Notes under the pieces: generated by a model | Seen by the model: the letters and a program-made list of their open reading frames with translations, nothing else | Database searches by the model: none | Told to the model about the DNA's origin: nothing | Shown here: piece after piece, positions 49,242-61,072 of the stretch | Position numbering within the stretch: the first letter of the stretch is position 1 | Layout of the letters: each line of letters starts with the position of its first letter | Assembly (NCBI GenBank): GCA_905183005.1 | Contig: CAJJDO010000059.1 | Span: 1 to 64,000, forward strand | From: Paramecium pentaurelia | Lineage: Eukaryota; Ciliophora; Oligohymenophorea; Peniculida; Parameciidae | Reading direction: 5' to 3' | DNA: 64,000 nt | Translations under genes and position numbers: made by a program

Positions 49242-49704
49242 TCATTCTGTTTTTCTCTGATTCTAATTTATTTATGCTATAATTCTTTTTCCATCCAAGT
49301 TCTTATTATTATAATCTCTCTATTGTTATAGTCCTTTAAAGTGAGAAAATTCTGAAATATCTTCAATTAATCTCTTCCTCAACTAGTGAATTCAATTCTA
49401 TATAGAAGATATTTAACTTTTTCTGTTTAATAATAGTCTTTACCATTAAGAACTATAAATAAATGTTATTAAAGATCTACTTTATTCAGTAATCTATAAC
49501 TTATAGAATTAGAAAATTTTTATATGTCATTAACCATAATTTAATGTTTTTATGAAAAGACATTTATAGAATTCATTTGGTTAAATTATGCAAATATGAT
49601 TCCAATCTATTTTTACTCTAATGACAATTTATAAAAATAGAATAAATTATTTAACATTTAGATTTTAAATGCTAATTAATTTTATTCTAATTTTTGTCTC
49701 CCAT
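49242..49704 (-). CDS. Small protein of unknown function (about 133 aa)
   Basis: Model: introns 49618-49655 (38 nt) and 49361-49383 (23 nt), giving 134 codons, or a shorter protein starting at an internal Met (MNSINVFSQKHQIMV). Both introns begin GTT, which is unusual, but the exons sum correctly and the central part (HLFIVLNGKDYYQTEKVKYL) reads like a folded domain. No family recognised. Stop is 57 bp upstream of the second kinase start on the same strand. Confidence 0.5.
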
Positions 49705-50094
49705 TTATAATAGATCAACTAAATTTCAATAATTAATCATCTTGTAATGTTTAAAAGATTTGGGGAATTAAATTAAATAAAAGATAATTAAATGAGCTTT
49801 TTCATTATTATATATATAAATTTCATAATAATTAAAGATTGATATATTATTATATATAACTATAATTTAAGTATTATACAAAATTTGCTTATTTACAAAG
49901 GGGAAATAATAAATCATTTAATAAAAGCATAATTATTATTATAAATAAATATTTATTTTATAGATTGAATTAGATGAAATTTAATTTGTAATTAGATTTA
50001 ATTTATAGATCTTAATGTTTTTTTTAATAGAAATAAAATAGTTTTCAATTGCAAATAATTTTTAATTATATTATATAATATTTAAGAAATAAAA
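49705..50094. other. AT-rich divergent intergenic region
   Basis: About 390 bp between a minus-strand small gene and the plus-strand SUMO protease gene. Very AT-rich; no element recognised. Confidence 0.5.
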
Positions 50095-51653
50095 ATGAAT
50101 CAACCTGTTGAATAATAAACGAATAAGTAAATAAAAATTGAAACGAGTGAATTTAAGGACGAATAGGAATTTTAGGCTTTTATTTAAAGAATAACAAAAG
50201 ACACAACTAGGAGGAAGGTAATTTTTTGTTTTATTTAAAGAATTAAGAAACACCTAATACTTGTGGGATAGCTAAAGATAAATTTAAGATTTAAACAATT
50301 CATTAAGAATAGGACTATTAATAATTTATTGAAGAAGAATATAAAAAATTTGCATTACCTTAAGATTAGAAATTGGAAGAATTAAAACTTAATCATATTG
50401 ATAAAGAAATTAAAGGTTCAAATAAAGAATAACTTATGTATAGTAAAAAAGAAAAATTTGATTTTGCATGTTAGACAGAAATTGAGAATATTCAAGAATA
50501 AAAAACTGAAAATTTCAAGCAAATATAAACAAAAAATTCACTCATTTAAATAAAAGAATAAATCGATAGAAGTAACAACTTTGAAGATAAAAGAGATTAA
50601 TACTAATAAATACTTTCTAGTGGTTAAATCTATAATTCCAGTTAACAATTAAAAAATAGTAAATAAAATGAAAATTAAACTACTTAAAATATTGGGGAAT
50701 AATTACAATAGAATTAATAGCTAATTAAAAAATAAATATAATAATCATCTAATTAAATAAATAAAAACTTTAATACTAGCAAATAGAAAAATTTTGATTA
50801 AATTATTGATAAAAAAGGTAATTTAAAAATGAAATTAAAAAGATTTAAACTAATACTATTTGAGGATGGTATAAAACAATAAAGTAAAAAAAATTAAAGA
50901 CTTGAAGAAGATTATTAAAACTCATTGGATAATGAAAATAGAAAATTGTCTATTTCTGAATAAAGCTACCCAATTATTAAATATAATTAATAGATTGGAT
51001 TAAATGATAAGGATATATTATTAAAATCAAATTTATTCTTAACAAGTTCAATTATTAATGCTTATTCAAATTATCTTCAAGCTAAGGATGAACACTATTA
51101 TTTTTCACTTAATAAGGATGAAAGAATTAAGCATAAACGATTGTTTATTTTTAATTCTGATTTTTTAACTAATTGTAATTTAGAATTATATCATAAAAAT
51201 AATGAAAAAGCATTTTATTTAATTTTGCAATATTTGTAAGACTTTAAAGTAATTTAGTATTAATTTTGGTTAATTTACTAAAAAATAGCCTTTATTGTTA
51301 ATTCAAAAAATATTCATTGGTATTTAGCAGTTATAGATTTCAAAGATGGATGTTTGAAAATATATGACTCTTTACCTAAACATCCAAATTATTACAATTC
51401 ACTAAATAATTTATTGTCATCATTATTTTAAAAACTATCCTAATAGTTTGTTTAATTTGTTATTTTTGTTTGTCCTACATGGAATAAATAGTAAGATCAC
51501 TATTCATGTGGCTATCATACTTGTATAGCACTAGAATATCTTAGTTAATATGTAGCAAATAGAGAGTGTCGAAGTTTAGAAGAAATAAAAAATATCTTAA
51601 AAAAGTTGCTTATAAATGAAGAGAATTAACATAATCAATAGTTAAATCAATGA
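50095..51653 (+). CDS. Ulp1/SENP-type cysteine protease (C48 family, 511 aa)
   Basis: Two exons (intron 50218-50240) totalling 512 codons. The first 300 residues are low-complexity, Gln/Asn/Lys-rich and probably disordered. The C-terminal 200 residues carry a C48 protease domain: NSKNIHWYLAVIDFKDG with the catalytic His, IYDSLP with the probable Asp, and QQDHYSCGYHTC with the Gln and nucleophilic Cys. These enzymes mature and remove SUMO (or NEDD8-like) tags. The substrate type cannot be told from the sequence. Confidence 0.88.
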
Positions 51654-51709
51654 TTTAATTTTATATTTATTTCTATCAATTCAATATGATTGATTTGTTT
51701 AAATGAAAA

Positions 51710-52468
51710 TCATTATGTTGTTATTTGATTTGATTCTTTTTTATCGCAATTTTCACAGTATGACACACTTTAATTATCTTTCTCAATATATATGAAATTG
51801 CAATCTTTTTTTTTTTGGCATTTTTTTATTTTATTTTGATTATTTGTATAAATATTTTTGATTTAATTTTTGAAAAGTGAATCAATTTTAACTTTTAGAT
51901 CTTATATTTAGTTAACAATTGATGGCACTTTTATTTATTATTTACAATTACAAATTAATATTAAGCCATTGTTATCTATTTATTATATGATAGATTATTT
52001 TAAACATTAAGAATGGTAATGATGATAACATGATGTTTAAATAGTATAGCCATTGATATTAATTTTGCATAAATAACATAGTTATTTTATTTCTTTTGTA
52101 ACAGATTCTAAAATTGATTAATCATAGTCTCCTTCCTATGTAATTTCTTAACTATAAGTTGTTTGAATTGATAAAACAATATCTTTCTTCTCATTTCTTG
52201 ATGAAATTTATTTACCAGTTAGACCACTTTCCTTCAATAAATTTTTAATATTGTAAGCATTATAATTATCACCACTTTATAGTTGACTACATTAGTAATT
52301 TCTTGGAACCATCTAATCATAATCATTATTAATTATAATGACCAATTCATCAGAATCAGTCTTTAATATTTATCCAATTTTCTAATAAAAATTATCCTTC
52401 AAAGCTAATTTCTATATTTGAGCTTAATTCTAATAAGTAATTTTTATCTCTTTGAAATTTTGATTCAT
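51710..52468 (-). CDS. RING-like zinc-finger protein (252 aa)
   Basis: A single exon of 253 codons, convergent with the protease gene (57 bp between stops). The middle of the protein has a RING-like metal pattern: CYLCKININ, then CYHHYHSQCLK, then a C.C pair (ICNCKQQ). A further cluster near the C-terminus (KKCQKKKDCNF, YCENCDKK) could bind another zinc. The first 60 residues read like a small beta-grasp or PB1-type domain, but this is weak. Possible ubiquitin ligase or RNA-binding zinc protein. Confidence 0.68.
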
Positions 52469-52635
52469 TTTTGATAGAGTTTTATGGATTAAATAAATAA
52501 ATATTATGATATTAAATATATGGAAATACTAGTTTAAAAATTAGATTTGACTCTATATAAATTAATATAGAGTATACAAATATACTTCACCAAAGAAATT
52601 CAAATAATAATACTATATAGTATAATTAATTGTAA

Positions 52636-53076
52636 TCAAATAAAACAACCTAATAATTCTTAACGAATTTCATATTTCTTTTTCTCAGATATTTTGTATT
52701 ATTTACTAATGTTAGTGATTATTTATTCTATGTTAGAATCTTCATATAAGTATATTCTATTTTTAGTATGGATGCCATTATCATTTATGTTTAGATTTAC
52801 TATTGCAATAGGGTTTTTGACATGTTGTTATAAAAATTAAACTTATCCTGCTGCATATTATTCCCAATCATCTTCATTAGAAGTCTTTAATCTTCTTCCA
52901 ACTGATAACTTTTTTCTTTAAGCTGCTATACTAGCATATTTATTTGGAGATTATTATCGAATATTCGTTGATTTAGAAATTGTACATTATGAATCACTTG
53001 TAGTAAAAGTAATATTTTCCTTCTTACTCTTTGATGTAAGACTAAGAACATTTGCATATTCAGAAAAATCTCTCAT
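52636..53076 (-). CDS. Small protein of unknown function (146 aa)
   Basis: An intronless frame of 147 codons. The N-terminal 75 residues are Ser/Thr/Lys-rich and likely disordered. The C-terminal 70 residues look folded (NPIAIVNLNINDNGIHTKNR... NIEQIITNISKQY), perhaps a small alpha/beta domain. No family recognised. Lies 110 bp after the RPL10A stop on the same strand. Confidence 0.7.
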
Positions 53077-53186
53077 CTTTCTATTGTCTTTATATAAGTG
53101 AAGATATTCACTTACTTTCATTCGTTATATATATATATATATTGTGTAGAAAATATTATTGTTTAATGTACGAATTTCTGAAAATA

Positions 53187-53915
53187 TCATCCATAGATTT
53201 TAATTGGTTTACCCATGGAAGTCTTAATGTGGAGTGTACCAACATTCTACCATCCCTTTTTCAAAAGAGACACCAAGAAGTTAATGGTTGTACTCAAGTT
53301 TTATCTGAGTTAATCTTCGGTCATTTCATCAGTACCAAAAGCTGTACCAAGTGACAATGTGTTTTTCAATTGGAATCTGAATTGATTTTTTAAAAAAGAT
53401 ACTTGACTGAAGACTTTACTTCATTAACTTTGCTGCCAACTGATTCTGTTTCAGGAATGGCAATTGGGAATTTACCAATCTTGGTAAAGACATTACCAAC
53501 AAGTCTTGGAATAACTTTCATGAGGGATTCTGAGGCAATCAAGATGTCAAAAGGTTTGCACCACTTTTTAATTGGCTTCTTCTCTTTGTTGAACTTCTTC
53601 AGGCCTTCTTAATCGATCGCGGTGAGACCGAGGGCCTTGGCCTGATCTGAATCGATGAGAGGTAAATCGTACCGCAATGAGTTAAATTACCAATAACACC
53701 GATTTTGATGTTAGGGTAAGGGGCATGTAACAAACGTGTTGAGCCTTAGAAACGCTTGTCTTTCTAGACATCGTAATCTCTCAATTAGATTTACAACTCT
53801 GTAGTCTCTTTAAAGTTTCTCTTCTTTCTCTCTGTCAACATTTCATGGATGAATTTCTTCAATTATTCACTTTAGATCTTGCTAGAGTAGGGTTAAGAGA
53901 CATTTAATACCTCAT
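53187..53915 (-). CDS. RPL10A: Large-subunit ribosomal protein uL1 (RPL10A, 215 aa)
   Basis: Four exons (introns 53882-53910, 53647-53672 and 53377-53402) totalling 216 codons; the first exon is only 5 nt. The sequence matches uL1 closely: FKETTELQIQLRDYDVQKDK, THCDQAKALGLTAIDQEGLK and NFLVSLLKKGWQNV, ending IKTSMGKPIKIYG. It binds 23S/28S rRNA at the L1 stalk. Codons end in C or G more often than in neighbouring genes, as expected for a highly expressed gene. Confidence 0.97.
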
Positions 53916-55043
53916 TGCTATTTTTTTAAAAAAAATTTAAATAAAATAAAATCCATCTAATCAACTCTTTAATTCATTATTCTCATTATAAATTATATTA
54001 AATTATTTTTATTTGAATTCTCAACGGGGTATTCCTCAAAATTTTTGTTCTTATCCTGATTCTGTTTAAGAAAATAAAATCTATCTTAATTAGTTTTAAC
54101 TTAATATAATTTATCACAAATAAATAAATATATATTTTTTAATTAGAAGGTTCCTTAATTTGAATTTATTAACATATCATACTTATATATTAGATATATC
54201 AATATATACAGAAGAATTATAAATATGATTTTATATTTATTTGAATTATTTTAATAATTTACATGATTTATTGACTAATTTTACTTTATATTCATTTGAA
54301 TTTATTTAATTTAATATTATCTCTTAAATATAATTATATATATATCATAATTAATTAAAGAGAATAATTAAGATAAAATTAAATTTAGACAGAAATATAA
54401 TTATAATCTTAATAGATTGGATAATAAATTGATAAGCAGAATCTATATTAAACATAACTATGCTAATAATTGGATTAATACACCTTTTGAATTATGATTG
54501 ACTCTTTATATGTAATTTATTAATTCAAAAATTACATTATTAAATTTTTTTGATAATGAATTGAGCGAGTATCTATAGTTAGCCCTTATTTAGGCATAAT
54601 CTGAATAGAATATCATATTTTTCCATAATTTTTTAATAGTAGTAAATTTACAATATATAAGTTGTAATGAACAAAAAATGATGGACTTATCTTTATTATT
54701 GCTTCGTGAATGTTTGAAAGAGTAAAATAAATTTGACTTATAATTCGTAATTAAATATAAATAATAAGTTTTAATTAATAATAGAAGAATAAAATATTTG
54801 GTTTATTTATGAAGTAGTGATAGATAAGGTGTGAATGATTATAGATATTATTTAGCCTCCGTAAAAGATTTGAAACTGAATATATTATTTAAATTTTGTA
54901 AGAAGATGAAATAAGTAATATGAGATATTTTTAAATATCAAACTACTTCAAATTGAAAATAATGAAAATCTTCAAAAAATCTAACGTAAATTCTATCGAT
55001 AGGTGTAATAAATAAAGTAGAAGAATATTTTTAAGTATTTTAA
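53916..55043. other. 1.1-kb AT-rich region without a supportable gene
   Basis: Upstream of RPL10A and downstream of the HTH gene. Longest plus frame near 54677 is about 41 codons and unconvincing. It probably includes the RPL10A promoter; no element identified. Confidence 0.5.
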
Positions 55044-55591
55044 TCAATCAAATGATTAACATTATTATTAATAATCCTTCAGCAATTTTGATAACATAGC
55101 GGAATGCTTGCCAATGGAAGGTTAGTTCTTTCGAATTTGGGTTAGCATCTGCATAAGCAAATCAATTCCTTATCTCATGCACTACTCATTCACATTTCCA
55201 TTTTGATTAACATGGCCAAAGGTGACTTTTGTATATTTTTAGATCTCATTAACATCTGAGGGGATCTTATTTCTGTTATTCATGATGCTACAAAGTTAAC
55301 TTACTTATCAATAAGTGCAACAATAATTGTTGTGATCATTTTTTTATGACGATTACGCTTTGCTTTCTTTTAAACTCTTCCTTCCTTTAGATAAACTGAT
55401 TTTACTGCTTTAACAGTGGATAGTGGAATCTAAAATAATCCGGCGACCTAAATATTATTATTCTGTATTTATACATCTTTAATTTTCATTTTTTCTTTAA
55501 ATATTTTTTCCACTATTTACTATCGTTTTTGGTCATCCACAATGTTATATTTAGATGGTCTCTTTTAGATAGTTTAGGTCAATTTTTTCAT
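55044..55591 (-). CDS. HTH protein resembling Tc1/mariner-type transposase DNA-binding domains (171 aa)
   Basis: Two exons (intron 55273-55304, 32 nt) totalling 172 codons. Residues 20-95 (VAGLFQIPLSTVKAVKSVYL, then KEGRVQKKAKRNRHKKMI) have the layout of the paired helix-turn-helix seen at the N-terminus of Tc1/mariner-like transposases. No DDE catalytic domain follows; instead there are 80 residues of helical sequence. No terminal inverted repeats were seen. It is either a transposase remnant or a domesticated DNA-binding protein. Family assignment rests on motif shape only. Confidence 0.6.
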
Positions 55592-55751
55592 TTTTATGAA
55601 ATTTATTAATTTTCTAGAAAATTCATTTTTTTAGTTTAATCTAAATTCACATTTTATAAATTTAATTAATTCCGATCTTTGTCCATTTTAAACATAATAA
55701 AATAATGATAATTTTATTTATATTTATAGATATAATATACTCCACACATCA

Positions 55752-58247
55752 TCATTATTATTATGATACTTTTTATGTTTATTATGTTGATTAGAATTAG
55801 CTAATCTGATTGTTTTACCATTCTAAATTAGGATCATTTGTATAAAATGGATTAGTTGTCTATAATAAATATATTGAATACTTTTGCAGTTGGATATTCT
55901 TATAAGAATTCTAAATCATTTGATTCTAATTATTATACATTAAATGGTTTGTTCTGTAAAATGTGTTCACAATGAGTTTCTATTTTAATATTATATAAAT
56001 AATATACTTATAGTTTTATCTAGATTAGACTTAATCTCAACACTCTTCCAAAAGTCAGTATCAAATTTATTTAAATCTTATTAGTATTCCTAAACATATT
56101 AAAGTTAAGGTCCCTTATATGAATTTACTATTAAAAATAAATAAAATATATTACAATATTGAATTAACATAAGTTAATATTTATGATTAACAATTTTATT
56201 TTATTCTGTTTAATTGTTTCTGAGTTTGTTTAATAATTTAACACTCAAAAGAGGTCTATTCTATTAAATATAGAAAGAGACAAGTTGTTTGAATGCTTAA
56301 AAGTTAATTTCTTTATTGCTATAATTGGTATGAATCAAAACTTAAGCAAATTGATTTTACATCCTAATAATGTCTTATTCAGTCTTTAATTATGATAATA
56401 GATATTCTCCTGAAAGATCAAATTTCTTTTGTAATTCAATACTATAAATATGTCCTTCAATTGAAAACTATTCTCTCAAATGCTTTTCCTCTTCCTATTT
56501 TTATTATAACTTTTATAACTGTTTCTTCTCTTTTGGTGTCAATTTCTTCTACTCTATCTTGCCTTAATCTTATTATTTGAGTTTTAATCTATTCAAACCT
56601 TCTATCATTAGACCTGCTGTTTCAATAAAGTATTTAGCACTATATCTAGTATCCATAGCATCAAACATCTATAATAATGATCTTAATGTATATTTCCTTA
56701 TTGAAAATTAATAAAAATCTAATTGATCATCATACATTTCTTAATAATGTTTAAAAATCAAATAAAATTAAGCTAATGCTGGACCAAGATAATTTAATCT
56801 TAGTAATGTTCTTCCAACTCCTAATTCAAACCAAATCATTTATAATTCATATGGATTTGATCCATCTCTTAAAAACATTCTTAATAATTCTTATGACAAA
56901 TAAACCATATTTGCTCTTAAAGCATATTTAATTGTCTTATTATTTAAATATCTATCAGCCAAATCTAATTATCTTGCTCTATCTGCTGCCTCATATGCCT
57001 CCTTGAATTTTTCTTATTTATGCAATGCCTTAGCTTTAATCAAATACAATTCATGTAAAGTTGGTGTATGGGCAATTGCCTCTTCAACTAATTCTAATGA
57101 TTTTGTATATTGTTTAATTTAGTAATAATGTTAAGATAATAACATTAATCCCCATAACTTTTAGATTGGACCTGCATTTAAATAAGATTCAAATGCTTCT
57201 CGAATAATTTCCAATTTCTCATTTTATTTATATAAATGCTTGATTTCTCTAAACAAAGATGGTAGAGATTTCTAAAAAAATGGATCAATAAATTTCAAAA
57301 AATTAGTTTTGAATGTATCACCACTTTATTCAGCTAATAATTGACCCTACACCAAATTATTATCATAGATTGATAGATCATATTATGGATCTGCCTTTTT
57401 TAATAATTAATAATATCTCCAATTTTATGGTTATAATTCCAAGAGTTATTTTGCTGCCTCTACTGCTTCTTAATTTGATCCTAATTTCATATATAAATCA
57501 TATTGGAGTTCATAATAAGCCACCATATCTGTGATGTCACTTTTGATTATAAAAGAATATTATACTTTTTGAATGCACTTATATTTTATTTAGCTTTTTA
57601 ATAATCTTTGGCATCTATAGCAAGTTAGATTTAATATAATTTAAATTCATTCATCTCAACTTTCTTAATTGGATTCTATTAATCCTTTTAGATTAATTAT
57701 TCAGCTGAATTTATTGCTTTAAATGCTATTTCGAAATTTCCACTTAAATGTTAAGCAAATATGAATGCTATCCAATTCACTATCATATTTGACTTTTTTG
57801 TTAATATCTTGTGTCTTAGTTAAGCATTCCCTTCAAAATCCCTTGTATGAATTTACAAATTAGCAGTATCCCTCTCCAATTAGATGTTTTCTTCTCCTTT
57901 TTTAATTGCTTATAGGAAGCATTTTACAGCCTCAATATAATTTTTTTAGGCCTTATAAATTAAACCATAAATATGCCAACAAAAATCTGATCCCAAATTC
58001 TTAAACACTGCTTGCTTTGCTAATTCTAATCCCTTTTGTTGTTCATCATTGTAATACATAAAAATTGCCTTAAGAGATACTACTTCCCAATTATCAGGCA
58101 CTTATTCCAATAATTTTTCAGTATTTCTGAGACCCTTTTTATAATCTTTAGCATCAAGTAATTTCTAATTTAAGTGATTATTCATACCACTAAAGCTTTA
58201 AATTCACCACTCTATTTAGCATTTAATGAAGTTTATGCAGGTCTCAT
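55752..58247 (-). CDS. NAA15: NatA auxiliary subunit, Naa15/Nat1-like TPR protein
   Basis: Introns 58165-58187, 57540-57565, 55980-56007 and 55860-55881, with a possible fifth in-frame one at 56128-56154; total about 790-799 codons. The N-terminus has the Naa15 start pattern (GEFKALVV followed by LLDAKDYKKGLRNTEKLLEQ). TPR-like helical pairs fill the rest (GSDFCWHIYGLIYKAQKNYI, TPTLHELYLIKAKALHKQEK, LADRYLNNKTIKYALRANMV), and a lysine/Gln-rich stretch precedes the C-terminal part. Naa15 anchors the Naa10 acetyltransferase to ribosomes for co-translational N-terminal acetylation. The C-terminal exons are less certain than the core. Confidence 0.87.
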
Positions 58248-58445
58248 ATCTTAAAAAATAAAATAAATTAAATTATTTTTATGTATTATACCTTTCTTAT
58301 TCAAAATATATTTTTATTTCTAATTACATTATAAAGATATAATATATATTATTAAACTTAAAAAACAAATTAACTAAAGTACCATTTTAAATAAATAATC
58401 TTAAATTTAAGATATCAATAATATTAATGAATAATAATATATCAA

Positions 58446-59332
58446 TCAGTATTCTTCATTTTATTAAATCAGAATTTCAATTATTGGTCTTAACCATTAA
58501 TTAATATCCTCACTATTATTCAATTTAATTAATTCCAAATTTCCATCCCCATCCTAATATGTTGCTATAAGACAAAAATCCTCATTAATATTAATTAATG
58601 AGAGATTCCCTAAACTTATATTATTAATATACTTGTATGAATACATTCCCTACTGATAGTATCAATAAATTAGATTTAATTAGTTTAAGGATCAAAACTT
58701 AAGATATAGTCTTTAAATTTAAGATTATCCTAAACTTTTGCTAAAACACTAAGAACTTGTTTATTATTATTGTTAATTTTGATGTCTTAATGTTTCAACA
58801 TATATTTCTATTTATTTATTTAGACAGACTATATTTTTTTAAGAATTCTTTCCTTTATTCTAACTACCTTATTCTCCAAAGTATCCAATTCATCAACTCT
58901 AACTAAATCTATGCAATCCTCCACCACCTTTTGTTTAATATATTAAGTATACATTTAAACAAGGAATCAGAATATATTTCATAAACTTTGAAAAGTAAAT
59001 GAAGAATATGTTTTAATATTAATCCATTTCCAATTTTTCTATCATTTGATACAATAAATAGTGCCATTTTGAGTGAGGTAATGTTATATATCCTTTTATT
59101 AAAAATGGAACTAGAAAGCCAAATGGTATTAATTCTAATAATAATGCAAGAACCCATTCAAATTAAAATAAGGAGTACAAGAGAACCCTTCATATAATAT
59201 TTACAGCATATACCATTTAATTAATAATGTATCCTCAAATTCTTGGTTCTTTTTTTTGAAAGCCTAATTAGTCTTCCATGTTAATTAAACTACACAATAA
59301 AGACTAATAATATTAAAGAATAGTTACTTCAT
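58446..59332 (-). CDS. REEP/DP1/HVA22-like ER membrane-shaping protein (262 aa)
   Basis: Five exons (introns 59304-59327, 59188-59213, 58928-58952 and 58610-58632) totalling 263 codons; the first exon is only 5 nt. The N-terminal 110 residues follow the TB2/DP1/HVA22 pattern: EDTLLIKWVLLYSLFQFEWV, a long hydrophobic hairpin (LLELIPFGFLVPFLIKGYI) and TLPHSKWHYLLYQMI. The C-terminal 150 residues form a coiled, Gln/Lys-rich extension. The family curves ER tubules. The call depends on the spliced model; unspliced, all three frames are interrupted. Confidence 0.65.
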
Positions 59333-59865
59333 TAATTTTGTAGCATTCAAAATAAATGACATTTTTTTAATTTTTAAATTATGTTATGGAATATAAATAT
59401 TAGTAAATTTTTTTATTTCTTTAGTTTTAATATATATAATCTTTATCCAATAGTTTATTAACATTAATAAATTAAATCACATTTTGAAAAACAATTGTTT
59501 TAAATTATAAAAGTTATTTTAACTAATAAAAAGTTTGTCTTAAAAGAGAGAGTAGTGTAATTTTATTTTTAGTTAATATAATATGTGAATATAATTGGAA
59601 TTACATTAAATTATGTTTGATTATTAAAAAATGACCATGTAAAATAATATAAATTAATAACAAGAAATTTTGGATTGAAATAACTTTATTGTTATATAAC
59701 TTTACTTACAATTTATAATTGCTGATTTTAAATAATATTAGTTTGGAATATATTTTAGATATTTGATTAGGATGAATTAAAAAATAATTAGTTCTATGTC
59801 AATGTGTCATTATTGAATGTAATTTTTATTCTAATTAAATATTACTTTAAGCTATCCTATTTATA
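59333..59865. other. AT-rich divergent intergenic region
   Basis: About 530 bp between the starts of the REEP-like gene and the CDC25 gene. Probably holds both promoters; nothing specific recognised. Confidence 0.5.
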
Positions 59866-60743
59866 ATGGAAGCATTTCTATACAACCTAATAAGAAAACC
59901 CTTACTAAATTAAGCTTTATTTACTTTGAATAGTAAGTATTTTTTTCTAATTTTAGAATCCAACTAAACGAAGGAAATAAATGAAGATTATTCAAAATAG
60001 GGGCTTTTAAGTAGAAAGAAGATTAAAATTGATTAAATTGATAATGATGAAAACAAATTAGAAGGAGCTTAAAAATTTAAATATGAAAATGAAGAACAAA
60101 ACGAAGAAGTAGGTTTAAATAATGATATGTAATGAAAATATAAATGAATTAGGAATATAAAATTTGATGAGTAGAGATAAGATTTGATATTAGAATATCA
60201 CTTAGAGAATTCAATTTAATATATTAGTGGGTAAACATTGGTACTATTGAAAATAATGATTTAGGCTCAAACAATGAAATTATATGATATACTTATTTAT
60301 GATTGTCGATATTTGTATGAATTTTAAGGTGGGCATATAGAGGGTGCAAAACATTTGAATCATTTTACAAATTTATTTGAAGAATTATTTGGAGCAACTA
60401 AATAATTAAACAAAATTGTGGTTTTGTATTGTGAATTTTCAATAAAAAGAAGTTAAGAAAAGTAAAAATCAAAATATTATACAGATATTTTGAGATTCGA
60501 AAATTAGATAGGAGTATTAACAAATATCCAAAATTGACATACAACAATTTATATCTATTGTCTAAAGGATATTCAGAATTTTACAAAAATTTTTAATACA
60601 TGTGTAATGGAAATTACATTCCTATGAATGATATATTATATGAATAAGAGTTGGAAAGAGAATAATAACTTAGAAATATTGCTAAATAGAAAAATAGATT
60701 AAAATAAATATAAAAAATAACTGGTTGTTTAAATATGAAATGA
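59866..60743 (+). CDS. CDC25-type dual-specificity phosphatase (rhodanese fold, 268 aa)
   Basis: Four exons (introns 59933-59956, 60129-60152 and 60462-60484) totalling 269 codons. The catalytic domain has IYDCRYLYEFQGGHIEGAKH and the CX5R active site YCEFSIKR, then INKYPKLTYNNLYLLSKGYS, the standard CDC25 order. The residue before the catalytic Cys is Tyr; in CDC25 it is usually His. The N-terminal 100 residues are charged, as in the regulatory part of CDC25. Role: activating cyclin-dependent kinases by dephosphorylation. Confidence 0.9.
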
Positions 60744-61072
60744 ATTATAAATATACACTATATTAATTATGAATTAAATTTATTAGAAAATAAAAATGTA
60801 ATTTTAATAAATTTAATGTCATCCTTTAAGATTATTATCTAATTCCTAATCCATTTTGTTGTTTAAGTGGGAGATGAAATTTCTGGGACAATTGGATGAG
60901 ATGGAATAATATTTCTGAAAAAAGATGAAAATGAAGAGTTTATATTTATTTTGTTGTCAGTTACAAGTTGAATTAATTCATCATTAAAGCTTAAAGGAAT
61001 GTACTGTAATAAATTATAATATTTTTTATATAATAATATATAATATGGAATGTCGTTAGAAATATTTAATGT
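60744..61072. other. Interval between convergent CDC25 and minus-strand genes
   Basis: On the minus strand, the frame of the 61073-62113 gene stays open after its TGA and reads like protein (IPSHPIVPEISSPTQTT) across much of this interval. Otherwise AT-rich. Confidence 0.5.

Noticed and set aside
53052..53612. Plus-strand ORFs over RPL10A
   Set aside because: Antisense of the ribosomal protein gene, whose spliced minus-strand protein matches uL1 end to end.
54677..54811. Short plus-strand frame of about 41 codons
   Set aside because: Only TGA stops translation here, so short open frames are common by chance; no domain or splice support.
58909..59157. 82-aa minus-strand ORF
   Set aside because: Same strand as the REEP-like gene but a different frame; splicing out 59188-59213 and 58928-58952 gives the family-like protein in another frame.
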